Source: Saccharothrix carnea
GTDB lineage: Bacteria > Actinomycetota > Actinomycetes > Mycobacteriales > Pseudonocardiaceae
Assembly (NCBI RefSeq): GCF_003014735.1
Contig: NZ_PYAX01000002.1
Location: 682,001 to 746,000, forward strand
DNA length: 64,000 nucleotides
Direction of reading: 5' to 3'
Shown: piece by piece, positions 53,595 through 61,807 of the stretch
How the letters are laid out: the number at the start of each line of letters is the position of its first letter
Numbering within the stretch: the stretch's first letter is position 1
The notes under the pieces: model-generated
Database searches by the model: none
What the model saw: only the letters and a program-made list of their open reading frames with translations
What the model was told of the DNA's origin: nothing
Made by a program: the position numbers and the translations under genes

Positions 53595-54607
53595 GCCTGC
53601 TGAGTCTGCCGGTGCTCGAACAACGCCCGCACGGCAGGTTCGGCGCGCAGCAGGTCGAGGGCGAACGCGGCGTGACCTGGCACGTAGCCGTTGCCGACGA
53701 GCATCTCCACGTCGGCGGCGAGGCCTTCGGCGCCCAGCGCGGCGGCGGGGAAGGAGGTGGCCATGGAGAAGAACACGACGGTGCCGCCGTCCGCGGTGGC
53801 CAGGATCGCGCCGTGCTCGCAGCCGGGCACGTCCACGCACACCACCGTCACGTCCACCCGCGTCCCGACCGCGGCGGCGACGGCGAGGGGGTCGCGGGCG
53901 TCGGCGACGACGACGCTGTCGGCCAGGCCCGCCGAGCGGACGGCGTCGGCTTCCTTCTCGGTGGGCACCAGCGCGACGAGGCGGGAGGCGCCGGCGCGGC
54001 GGGCGGCGGCCAGCGACAGCGACCCGGACTTGCCCCCGCCGCCCAGCACCAGCACGGACGGCGCGGTGCGGCGGCGCACGACCCGGTCGGTCAGCGCGGG
54101 CGCCCCGCACACGTCCAGCACCGACAGGGCGAGCTGTTCGGGCAGGTCGTCGGGCAGCACGGCGGCGATGGAGCGGCCGAACAGCACCGCGGTGCCCTCG
54201 CACGGCACCTGCTCGTCGGCGCCGTCCCAGCGGGCGAGGCCATCGGTGAGACGCAGCGGGGTGAGGGTGAGCGACACCAGGGTCGCGATCCGGTCGCCGA
54301 CGCGCAGCCCGAGGGGCGAGTCGGGGCCGACCTCGCGGACGGTGCCCAGCAGCATGCCGCCCGATCCGGTGACGGGGTTCTGCATCTTGCCGCGGGCGGC
54401 GACGATGTCCAGCACGGCCCGCCGCACGCCGTCGACGCCGTACTGCTCGCGCAGCTGCCGGTAGGAGGCGGCGTCGAGGTTGAGCCGGGACACGTCGACC
54501 ACGACCTCGTCGGGTCCGCACACCGGCGTGGCGTCCAGCCGGTGCGCCTGCTGCGGCAGCACCCCGGCGGGATCGAGGACGCGGTGCAGACCGTACGGCG
54601 AAGTCAT
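53591..54607 (-). CDS. kdd: L-erythro-3,5-diaminohexanoate dehydrogenase
   Basis: A 338-residue NAD-dependent dehydrogenase. GLHRVLDPAGVLPQQAHRLD at the start, NLDAASYRQLREQYGVDGVRR, VLVLGGGGKSGSLSLAAARRAGA (Rossmann) and VNNGYVPGHAAFALDLLR-like end match Kdd of lysine fermenters. It oxidatively deaminates 3,5-diaminohexanoate to 3-keto-5-aminohexanoate. First gene of the operon. GAAGGA precedes the ATG. Confidence 0.93.
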   Translation of the reverse strand: MTSPYGLHRVLDPAGVLPQQAHRLDATPVCGPDEVVVDVSRLNLDAASYRQLREQYGVDGVRRAVLDIVAARGKMQNPVTGSGGMLLGTVREVGPDSPLGLRVGDRIATLVSLTLTPLRLTDGLARWDGADEQVPCEGTAVLFGRSIAAVLPDDLPEQLALSVLDVCGAPALTDRVVRRRTAPSVLVLGGGGKSGSLSLAAARRAGASRLVALVPTEKEADAVRSAGLADSVVVADARDPLAVAAAVGTRVDVTVVCVDVPGCEHGAILATADGGTVVFFSMATSFPAAALGAEGLAADVEMLVGNGYVPGHAAFALDLLRAEPAVRALFEHRQTQQA

Positions 54608-54640
54608 GGAAATCCTTCGGTCGACAGGGTCAGGACGCGG

Positions 54641-54655
54641 ATATCTTCACGTGAA
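54641..54655. promoter_or_regulatory. Candidate shared motif upstream of kdd
   Basis: ATATCTTCACG (54641-54651) overlaps the perfect palindrome TTCACGTGAA (54646-54655), about 35 bp before the kdd start. The same 11 bp occur in front of kamA (58863-58873). This may mark joint regulation of the two lysine loci. Confidence 0.4.
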
Positions 54656-54708
54656 CGGGCGAGATTCCGCAAGGGACACACTGTGGACGACCGAACAGGA
54701 ACGCCGAC

Positions 54709-54741
54709 GTGCCCGGCCCGGGGAGTTCCCGGGCCGGGCAC
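54709..54741. terminator. Hairpin beside the tctA remnant
   Basis: Perfect 14-bp arms GTGCCCGGCCCGGG / CCCGGGCCGGGCAC around GAGTT, 15 bp beyond the stop of the tctA remnant. It is probably the former terminator of that operon, now upstream of kdd. Confidence 0.7.
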
Positions 54742-54755
54742 GCGGGGCGGACGGT

Positions 54756-54927
54756 TCAGGCGCGGCGGCGGACCCGCAGGACGACCGCCACCACCAGCAC
54801 CACGGCCAGCGCCGCGTACGCGACCGCCGCGAACGGGCTGGTGACCAGCGCGGCCGGGTCGCCCTGGCCGATCTGCAGCGTGCGCCGCACCTGCTCCTCG
54901 GCCATCGGCCATCGGCCCCAGGATCAC
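54756..54927 (-). pseudogene. Remnant of tctA (tripartite tricarboxylate transporter, large permease), C-terminus
   Basis: The minus strand encodes VILGPM, then a 7-bp tandem duplication (GATGGCC twice) shifts the frame, then MAEEQVRRTLQIGQGDPAAL, followed by a last hydrophobic helix and an Arg-rich end (49 codons from ATG 54905). This is the last transmembrane part of TctA, where intact proteins read ILGPxAEExLRRxL continuously. The remaining about 450 codons are gone. Confidence 0.7.
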
Positions 54928-54941
54928 CCCACCCCACCCCC

Positions 54942-55094
54942 GTGCGCACCCTCGTCGTGGACGACGACGCCGGACTCTCCCGCGTCAGCGCCCGCCGCTA
55001 CTCGAACACCTCGTCACCACCGGCAAAGCCGAAGTCCTCCCCCGGCTACGGCATGGCCAACCGCCCCGCCCACGGCTACCGGCTCACCACCTGA
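54942..55094 (+). pseudogene. Remnant of a CitB/DcuR-type response regulator
   Basis: From GTG 54942 the frame reads VRTLVVDDDAG, the start of a receiver domain, then jumps to LSRVSARRY, the recognition helix of the C-terminal HTH. Next come bases that read EHLVTTGKAEVLP only in another frame, and finally YGMANRPAHGYRLTT in the first frame. So the middle of the receiver is deleted and two shifts lie in the wing. Such regulators accompany Tct systems. It overlaps the 3' end of the GH13 gene by 19 bp. Confidence 0.65.
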
Positions 55095-56623
55095 CGGAAC
55101 CACCGACACCCGTACGGGCCCAGCTCCACCTTCGCCGTCCCGTCCTTCGGCGTCACCGTGCCGTCCACCAGCAGATCGGTCAGCTCACCCTCCACCTTCG
55201 GCAACTCCACCTCGACATCCCGGTCGGCGAAGTTGTGCACCGCGATCACCGTCCCACCGTCGATCTCGCACCGGTGCGCGAACACCGCCGGATCCGCCGT
55301 GTCGATCGTCGTGAACTTCCCCCACGCCAACTCCGGACACTCCCGATAACGCTCCACCAACAACCGCGTCCACCCGAGGAGAGAGTCCTCGTCACGACGC
55401 TGCTCCACCACCGAGTCCCACCACATCGGCGTGCGCACCGCCAACCGGCCCTCCAACGAGAGGTCCTCGGTCATCCCGACCTCCTCGCCGTAGAACAACA
55501 CCGGCGTCCCCGGCAACGAGAACAACAAGCTGTACACCATCTTGATCCACGACAGATCACCACCGAGCATCGACGGCAACCGACGCCGCAACCCCCGCCC
55601 GTACAACTGCATGTCCTCGTCCGGACCGAACGCCGCGAACACCTCCTGCCGCTCCGGCTCCGTCAACTTGTCCAACGTCAACTCGTCGTGATTGCGCACG
55701 AACGTCGCCCAATGACAATCACGCGGAGGCTCCGGCCGCTCCTTCAACGCGTGCGTCAACGGACTCGCGTCCCCCCGCGCCAACGACAAGTACATCTGCT
55801 GCATCCCGATGAAGTCGAAGCACATGTGCAACTCGTCACCCACACCATCCGACTTCCCGAAGAACGCCATCGCCTCCGCGTACGGCAGGTTCACCTCCCC
55901 CAACAAGATCGCCTCACCGTTGCGCCGGGACAGGAACGCGCGAAGATCGGCCAGGTAGTCGTGCGGATCCGGCAGCGCATCGATCGGCGCCTCCAACAAG
56001 AACGGCACCGCGTCCACCCGGAACCCCGACAACCCCAACTCCATCCAGAACCCCATCACCCGCGCGATCTCGTCCCGCACCGCCGGGTTCGCCACGTTCA
56101 GATCAGGCTGGTGCCGGTAGAACCGGTGCAGGTAATACCGCTTCGCCTTCCGGTCGTACGTCCACAGCGACTTCTCCTTGTCCGGGAACACCACCCCCTC
56201 CGACGCGTCCGCCGGCGGCTCGTCCGCCCACACGTACCAGTCGTGGAACGGGCTCTCCGGATCACGCGCCGCCTGGAACCACGGGTGCTGATCCGACGTG
56301 TGGTTCACCACCAGGTCCGCGATCACCCGCATCCCCCGGTCACGCGCCGTCCGCACGAACTCCACGAAATCCCCCAGCGTCCCCAACCGCGGGTCCACCC
56401 CGTAGAAATCCGTGATGTCATAACCGTCATCCCGATCCGGCGTCGGGAAGAACGGCATCAACCACACACACGTCACACCCAACCGGTGCAAGTGGTCGAT
56501 CTTGTCGATCAACCCCCGGAAATCACCGTGCCCGTCACCGTTCGAATCGTGGAACGTCTCCACGTCCAAGCAGTACACGACGGCGTTCTTCCACCACAGG
56601 TCCGCTGTCCTGGTCAACTTCAC
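55076..56623 (-). CDS. GH13 alpha-amylase-family glycosidase (trehalose-synthase-like)
   Basis: A 515-residue GH13 enzyme. Catalytic residues: nucleophile Asp in GFRVDAVPF, acid/base Glu in LLGEVNLPY, and Asp in VRNHDELTL; VVNHTSDQHPWFQ is conserved region I. The opening WWKNAVVYCLDVETFHDSNGDGHGDFRGL resembles trehalose synthase, but it lacks the usual about 550-600 residue length and the maltokinase partner. Read from GTG 56623, which overlaps the LLM oxidoreductase stop. Confidence 0.93.
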   Translation of the reverse strand: MKLTRTADLWWKNAVVYCLDVETFHDSNGDGHGDFRGLIDKIDHLHRLGVTCVWLMPFFPTPDRDDGYDITDFYGVDPRLGTLGDFVEFVRTARDRGMRVIADLVVNHTSDQHPWFQAARDPESPFHDWYVWADEPPADASEGVVFPDKEKSLWTYDRKAKRYYLHRFYRHQPDLNVANPAVRDEIARVMGFWMELGLSGFRVDAVPFLLEAPIDALPDPHDYLADLRAFLSRRNGEAILLGEVNLPYAEAMAFFGKSDGVGDELHMCFDFIGMQQMYLSLARGDASPLTHALKERPEPPRDCHWATFVRNHDELTLDKLTEPERQEVFAAFGPDEDMQLYGRGLRRRLPSMLGGDLSWIKMVYSLLFSLPGTPVLFYGEEVGMTEDLSLEGRLAVRTPMWWDSVVEQRRDEDSLLGWTRLLVERYRECPELAWGKFTTIDTADPAVFAHRCEIDGGTVIAVHNFADRDVEVELPKVEGELTDLLVDGTVTPKDGTAKVELGPYGCRWFRQVVSR

Positions 56624-57579
56624 GACCGCACCTCCGGCAGCACCCGCTCGCCGAACACGTCGAGGAACCGCTCCTGCTCCACCCCCACGTGATGCAGGTA
56701 CACCTCCTCGAACCCCAACTCCGCGTACTCGCGGATCACCTTCGCGTGCCACCCCAAGTCCGACGACACGTTCACCACCGCCGCCACCTGCTCCACCGTG
56801 ACGTCCTCCGACACCACGTCGAACGCCTCCGCCGAATCCAAGTCCCAGCACACCGGCGGCCCGAACACGTTGCTCCGCCACTGCTCGTGCGCCACCGACC
56901 GCGCCTCGTCCTCCGACTCCGCCCAACTCAAATGCACCTGCAGGTGCAACTTCCCCCGACCACCCGCATCCCGGTAAGCGGCGACCATCCGCTCCAACCG
57001 CTCCGTCGGCGCGTTCACCGTGATCAACCCATCAGCCCACTCCGCACACCACCGCGCCGTCGCCTCGCTCACCGCGGCACCGATCAACAGCGGAGGCTCA
57101 TCCGGTCTGGTCCACAACCGCGCCCGATCCACCGTCACCAGACCGTCGTGGCTGACCTCCTCCCCCGCCAACAGCGCCCGGATCACGTCCACGCACTCCC
57201 GCAACCGCGCGTTGCGCACCTCCTTGCGCGGCCACCCGCCACCCGTGATGTGCTCGTTGCTCGCCTCACCACTGCCCAACGCCGCCCAGAACCGACCCGG
57301 GTACATCGCACCCAGAGTCCCGATCGCCTGCGCGATGATCGCCGGGTGATACCGCTGACCAGGCGCGTTCACCACCCCGAACGGCAGACCCGTCGCCTCC
57401 AACGCCGCACCCAACCACGACCACGCGAACGCGCTCTGACCCTGCCGCGCACTCCACGGCGAGAAGTGGTCCGAACTCATCGCCGCGTCGAACCCCACCT
57501 CCTCCGCCCGCCGCACCGCGGCCAACAACGCGGAAGGGTGAACCTGCTCATGCGAGGCGTGCACACCGATGACGGTCAT
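56620..57579 (-). CDS. LLM-class flavin-dependent oxidoreductase (TIGR03885-like)
   Basis: A 319-residue luciferase-like monooxygenase-fold protein: MTVIGVHASHEQVHPSALLA, RAEEVGFDAAMSSDHFSPW and EASNEHITG. It fits the family described as a probable non-F420 flavinoid oxidoreductase, which commonly neighbours trehalose-synthase-like genes. It is coupled to the GH13 gene (GTGA). Confidence 0.88.
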   Translation of the reverse strand: MTVIGVHASHEQVHPSALLAAVRRAEEVGFDAAMSSDHFSPWSARQGQSAFAWSWLGAALEATGLPFGVVNAPGQRYHPAIIAQAIGTLGAMYPGRFWAALGSGEASNEHITGGGWPRKEVRNARLRECVDVIRALLAGEEVSHDGLVTVDRARLWTRPDEPPLLIGAAVSEATARWCAEWADGLITVNAPTERLERMVAAYRDAGGRGKLHLQVHLSWAESEDEARSVAHEQWRSNVFGPPVCWDLDSAEAFDVVSEDVTVEQVAAVVNVSSDLGWHAKVIREYAELGFEEVYLHHVGVEQERFLDVFGERVLPEVRS

Positions 57580-57651
57580 GCCGTCTCACGTACCCACACC
57601 ACCCCCGACCGACACGCCGAACCCACCACCCACCCGGCCGGAAGCCACCGG

Positions 57652-58197
57652 TCAGACATCACCCAGCAGATGCGTGCCCTTCGCCGACACGTCCGCCTCC
57701 GTGAAGAAACCCCGCACGTGCGTCTGGAACTCCACCAGATCCAGACGCCCGTCACCATCCAGGTCCATTCCCGCGAACGCGATCGCCGCCACCTGCGGAT
57801 CCGTCACCCCGTTCCCCCGGTAGATCCCCGCGAACTCACTCCCGTCCAGACGACCGTCACCGTCACGATCGGCCAACTCGAAATTCCGACCCGACACCGC
57901 CAACCACTTCTCCAACAACCCGCCCATCGACAACCGACCCGCCTCGTGCGCATCCCGGAACTCACCCCGGCTCACCGCACCATCAGCATCCAGATCAGCG
58001 CCGACGATGTACTCCCACACCTCCCGATACGCCGCCACCAGCCCCCTGACCTCGGACGACTCCACACCCAACCCGAACTCCCGGCCCACGCCCACAGCCG
58101 CCGCCGAAAAGTCCCCCCAGCTGATCCCGCCATCACCGTCCACGTCGAAAACCGCGAACACCCGATCGACGTTGTCCATCCGCAGATCACCCGACAC
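57652..58197 (-). CDS. Four-EF-hand calcium-binding protein (calerythrin-like)
   Basis: A 181-residue protein with four EF-hand loops: residues 18-29 DVDGDGGISWGD (12th position Asp, not Glu), 68-79 DLDADGAVSRGE, 110-121 DRDGDGRLDGSE and 145-156 DLDGDGRLDLVE. Size and spacing match calerythrin of Saccharopolyspora, a cytoplasmic calcium buffer or sensor. GGGAGAGG precedes GTG 58197. Confidence 0.92.
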   Translation of the reverse strand: MSGDLRMDNVDRVFAVFDVDGDGGISWGDFSAAAVGVGREFGLGVESSEVRGLVAAYREVWEYIVGADLDADGAVSRGEFRDAHEAGRLSMGGLLEKWLAVSGRNFELADRDGDGRLDGSEFAGIYRGNGVTDPQVAAIAFAGMDLDGDGRLDLVEFQTHVRGFFTEADVSAKGTHLLGDV

Positions 58198-58285
58198 GAC
58201 CCCACCTCTCCCTAGGAACAACCCGGGGCGAAGCCTAGGAACGGCCGGACCACTCCGGCAGCGCGAAACCGCCCGCGACACCCGA

Positions 58286-58789
58286 TCAGGTCAACTCCGG
58301 CCGAGTCGACGGCGACTCCGGCCGCACCTCCACCACATCACCATCCACCACCGCGCCGTCCACGACCGCGCCATCCACCACCACACCACCCGCCATCGGG
58401 TGCTGCCCGTACCGCAGGTTCAACACCATCGCCCGCTCCCGCTCCTCCGCGCGCCGCGCCATCCGCCTGCTCAACAACCGCCGCGCCGGCGGGAACAACA
58501 ACGCCAACCCCACCACGTCACTCACGAACCCCGGCAACACGATCAACAACCCGGCCGCCGCGATCAACACCCCGTCCGCGATCTCCTGGTGCGGCGCCCG
58601 ACGCGTCCGCAACGCCTCCGAGAACGCCGCCATCGTCCGCGCGCCCTCACGACGCATCAACACCGAACCCACCACCCCGCCCAGCACCAGCAGACCCAGG
58701 GTCGGCAGCAGACCCCAGGCGCCGAACGCCGCCACCAGAGCGGTGACCTCCACGGCCAAGCCGACCAGCACAACCACCAACACGCGCAT
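58286..58789 (-). CDS. FxsA-family membrane protein
   Basis: A 167-residue FxsA-like protein: two N-terminal hydrophobic helices, then LMRREGARTMAAFSEALRT, a third/fourth hydrophobic stretch (VLIAAAGLLIVLPGFVSDVVGLALLFPPARRLL) with the FxsA PGFxSD motif. The tail contains VVDGA repeated (15-bp DNA repeat at about 58328-58390). Divergent from kamA. Confidence 0.9.
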   Translation of the reverse strand: MRVLVVVLVGLAVEVTALVAAFGAWGLLPTLGLLVLGGVVGSVLMRREGARTMAAFSEALRTRRAPHQEIADGVLIAAAGLLIVLPGFVSDVVGLALLFPPARRLLSRRMARRAEERERAMVLNLRYGQHPMAGGVVVDGAVVDGAVVDGDVVEVRPESPSTRPELT

Positions 58790-58862
58790 ACCCACCCCAA
58801 CGCACGAACGCCCCGAAACGCTCCCTGCCGAAATATTTACGCCCAACCGGCCATCTGGCAGC

Positions 58863-58873
58863 ATATCTTCACG
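58863..58873. promoter_or_regulatory. Candidate shared motif upstream of kamA
   Basis: ATATCTTCACG, identical to 54641-54651 before kdd, lies 25 bp before ATG 58898. In the kdd promoter the orientation relative to the gene is reversed. Confidence 0.4.
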
Positions 58874-58897
58874 CCACTCGACCGACAGGGAGCATGG

Positions 58898-60286
58898 ATG
58901 ACTGCGCTGCACGAGGTCGCACCCACGCAGCACAGGGCTGACCTCCAGCCCTACACCTACGTGCGCCAAGAACTCGTCGAACCCGACTGGCGACGCTTCC
59001 CCGGCTGGCGCGACGTCACCGACACCCAGTGGCGCGACGCCCAGTGGCAACGCGCCAACTGCGTCAAGAACCCCAAACAGCTGCGCACCCTCACCGGCGA
59101 CCTGCTCACCGACCGGTTCTACGACGAACTGGCCGCCGACCAGCAGCAATCAGCCACCATGTCCATGCTCGTGCCACCCCACATGCTCAACACCATCGCC
59201 CCGGACGCATCCCTGGACCCCGAGGCGTTCACCGAAGCCTTCCTCCGCGACCCCATCCGCCGCTACATGATCCCCGTGCGCTCCGACCGCGACCCGGACT
59301 GGCCCAGCCACCCCCACTCCACCCGCGACTCCCTGCACGAAGCCGAGATGTGGGTCGTCGAAGGCCTCACCCACCGCTACCCCACCAAAGTCCTCGCCGA
59401 ACTCGTCTCCACCTGCCCCCAGTACTGCGGCCACTGCACCCGCATGGACCTCGTCGGCAACTCCACCCCCCAGGTCCAGAAGCACAAGCTCACGCTCAAA
59501 CCGGTCGACCGCCAAGAACAGATGATCGACTACCTCAAGCGCACACCCGGCGTCCGCGACGTCGTCGTCTCCGGCGGCGACGTCGCCAACGTCCCCTGGC
59601 CCCAACTCGAGTCGTTCCTGATGCGACTGCTCGACATCGACACCGTCCGCGACGTCCGCCTCGCCACCAAAGCCCTCGCCGGACTACCCCAGCACTGGCT
59701 CCAGCCCAAAGTCGTCGAAGGACTCGAACGCGTCGCCCGCACCGCCGGCCGCCGCGGCGTCAACCTCGCCATCCACACCCACGTCAACCACGTGCAGTCC
59801 GTGACGCCACTCGTCGCCGAAGCCGCCCGCACCGCCCTCGAAGTCGGCGTCCGCGACGTCCGCAACCAGGGCGTGCTCATGAAGGGCGTCAACGCCACCC
59901 CGGACGACCTGCTCGACCTGTGCTTCGCACTCCAAGGCGAGGCGAACATCCTGCCGTACTACTTCTACATGTGCGACATGATCCCCAACGCCGAGCACTG
60001 GCGCGTCGCCGTCTGGGAAGCGCAGGAACTCCAGCACGCGATCATGGGCTACCTGCCCGGCTACGCCACGCCGCGCATCGTCTGCGACGTCCCGTACGTC
60101 GGCAAGCGCTGGGTCCACCAGCTCCACGAGTACGACCGCGAGCTGGGCATCTCCTACTGGACCAAGAACTACCGCACCGGCATCGAACTGGACGACCCCG
60201 AGGCACTCGACCGCCGCTACCCCTACTACGACCCGATCTCCACCCTGCCCGAAACGGGCCGCCGCTGGTGGTCCGAACAAGCCTGA
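58898..60286 (+). CDS. kamA: KamA-family radical SAM aminomutase (lysine 2,3-aminomutase)
   Basis: A 462-residue radical SAM protein. The [4Fe-4S] motif is CPQYCGHC (Cys173, Cys177, Cys180). Asp360 (MCD) and Asp397 (CDVP) are 37 residues apart, exactly as Asp293 and Asp330 of clostridial lysine 2,3-aminomutase, which bind the side-chain amino group; glutamate 2,3-aminomutase has other residues there. The PLP-binding loop, GGGGK in known KamA, is YVGK here, one residue shorter (Lys403). The protein is about 45 residues longer than the clostridial enzyme. It would produce beta-lysine for KamDE; the operon for the remaining steps is 4 kb upstream. GGGAG precedes the ATG. Confidence 0.85.
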   Translation: MTALHEVAPTQHRADLQPYTYVRQELVEPDWRRFPGWRDVTDTQWRDAQWQRANCVKNPKQLRTLTGDLLTDRFYDELAADQQQSATMSMLVPPHMLNTIAPDASLDPEAFTEAFLRDPIRRYMIPVRSDRDPDWPSHPHSTRDSLHEAEMWVVEGLTHRYPTKVLAELVSTCPQYCGHCTRMDLVGNSTPQVQKHKLTLKPVDRQEQMIDYLKRTPGVRDVVVSGGDVANVPWPQLESFLMRLLDIDTVRDVRLATKALAGLPQHWLQPKVVEGLERVARTAGRRGVNLAIHTHVNHVQSVTPLVAEAARTALEVGVRDVRNQGVLMKGVNATPDDLLDLCFALQGEANILPYYFYMCDMIPNAEHWRVAVWEAQELQHAIMGYLPGYATPRIVCDVPYVGKRWVHQLHEYDRELGISYWTKNYRTGIELDDPEALDRRYPYYDPISTLPETGRRWWSEQA

Positions 60287-60293
60287 CCCGCCA

Positions 60294-60342
60294 CCGGAGC
60301 CCCGGTCACCTCCGGAGGTGATCGGGGCTCCGGGCAGTTTTT
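60294..60342 (+). terminator. Rho-independent terminator after kamA
   Basis: A 17-bp stem (CCGGAGCCCCGGTCACC with one G-T pair) and TCCGGA loop, followed by GCAG and TTTTT. It lies 8 bp after the kamA stop and is the clearest intrinsic terminator in the window. Confidence 0.92.
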
Positions 60343-60454
60343 CGGCGTTGCCTACCGGCGCACTGCCGGTGAAATGCCAGTTTTGTTCATCACTGAAATC
60401 ATCGAGTCAACAGAGGTCCGAAGATCGTTCGACCACGCCCCTGGAGGTGGCCGC

Positions 60455-61807
60455 TCACCGCGCCGTCGCCGCCGCGGTGCGCACCGCCAGCGCGAGGTCC
60501 TCGACCCGGCGGTCACCGGCCGGGGCGTACGCACGCGGAGCGGTGCGGGGGTTCGCGCAGCCGACCACCGACTCGACGGGAGAGCAGTTGTCCGGCCGGT
60601 TCCCGCGCACGTAGGCACCGTTGGCCGACTCGACCCGCGCGCTCAGGGCGTAGACGCCACCGGCGTAAGCCGGAAGGGGGAAGTAACCCGCTCCAGGGCC
60701 GCCCGCACCGTTCATGGCGACCTTGCTGCCGTCGAGGGTCAAGGTGTCGTAGAAGACGCCGATCCCGCCACCGCTGCCACCGGTGCCCGCCCAACCCTCG
60801 AAGCCACCGCTGCCCGGAGCGCCCGCGTCACCACCCCGACCCGCCCGGTTGCGCTGGACCAGGGTCGATGCGATGACCGGGTTCAGGACAACGCCTTCCT
60901 GCGTGGACAGGAAGACCCCCGCGCCCACGCCGCCACCGCCGCCGTCCCCACCCGTGCCGCCGGCGCTGCCTCCCGAGCCGCCCGCACCGCCGTCGGCGGT
61001 GACGTTGCCGCTGATCGTGCTGCCGACGATCCGCAGCGCACCGCCCCTGAGGCTCTCGACGCCGCCGCCGAAGCCCGCGGAACCACCGCGGCCACCGGTC
61101 GACCCACCCGTGGCGTCGCCGCCCCGGCCACCCGCGCCCGAGCTGTTGCCGGTGATCACGGTGTTGGTGATGGTGACCGCCCGCACCGTCGTCGACATGA
61201 AGGAGGAGATCCCGCCGCCGAAGCCGCCGAGCCCGCCGCGGCCCGCACCCGTGGTGGCGGTGGCGTCGGCACCGGGAGCGCCCGAACCGGCGCGGTTGCC
61301 GCTGATCACGCTGTCGGTGATCGCCAGCGGACCCCAGTTCTGGATGGCGCCACCGCTGTCACCCGGCATCCCCTCCCCCGAGGTGTCGGTGCCGACCCCG
61401 TCCGGCGCGTGGCCGCCGGTGAGGGTGACCCGGTCGAGGGTCAGGTCGCCCCAGTTGGAGATGAGCCGGAACTGGGGCGCGTCCGGGGCACGGCGGATGG
61501 TGGCGTCGTTGCCCTGGATGGTGAGCTTGCCCATGATCCTGGGCAGCCCCTCCGATCCCCCCTCGACCGCCGGTCTGGTGAGCGTGTAGACGCAGTTCGG
61601 CGTCAAGGTCAAGGTGTCTTCGCCCGGCGAGGCGTCGGCCACCGCCACCGCGTCGACCAACGCGGCCGCGTCGCACGGCACGGCGATGACGGCGGCGTGC
61701 GCCGGGGACGCGGGCAGGACGAGTGCTCCCAGCGTGGCGACCGCCGTGGCGACGGGAGCGGCGGTCCACCCGCCGGTTTTCTTGCGCTGCTGCTTGGTGT
61801 GCTGCAT
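60455..61807 (-). CDS. Secreted glycine-rich right-handed beta-helix protein
   Basis: A 450-residue protein with a signal peptide (basic MQHTKQQRKKTGG, hydrophobic VATAVATLGALVLP, cut after AHA near 38). It then has parallel beta-helix rungs (TIQGNDATI, ITDSVISGN, ITNTVITGN, IVGSTISGN) interrupted by long Gly-Gly-X loops (GGRGG, GGSGG, GDGGGGGVGAG), giving a PGRS-like composition. Two Cys near the N-terminal end of the mature part and two near the C-terminus may pair. Likely extracellular; similar to polymorphic outer-membrane/pectate-lyase-like folds, with no catalytic motif seen. Confidence 0.8.
   Translation of the reverse strand: MQHTKQQRKKTGGWTAAPVATAVATLGALVLPASPAHAAVIAVPCDAAALVDAVAVADASPGEDTLTLTPNCVYTLTRPAVEGGSEGLPRIMGKLTIQGNDATIRRAPDAPQFRLISNWGDLTLDRVTLTGGHAPDGVGTDTSGEGMPGDSGGAIQNWGPLAITDSVISGNRAGSGAPGADATATTGAGRGGLGGFGGGISSFMSTTVRAVTITNTVITGNSSGAGGRGGDATGGSTGGRGGSAGFGGGVESLRGGALRIVGSTISGNVTADGGAGGSGGSAGGTGGDGGGGGVGAGVFLSTQEGVVLNPVIASTLVQRNRAGRGGDAGAPGSGGFEGWAGTGGSGGGIGVFYDTLTLDGSKVAMNGAGGPGAGYFPLPAYAGGVYALSARVESANGAYVRGNRPDNCSPVESVVGCANPRTAPRAYAPAGDRRVEDLALAVRTAAATAR

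Noticed and set aside
53595..54760. A cobalamin riboswitch in front of the lysine operon
   Set aside because: The GCCACTG B12-box and the paired elements were not found near kdd, kamD or kamA.
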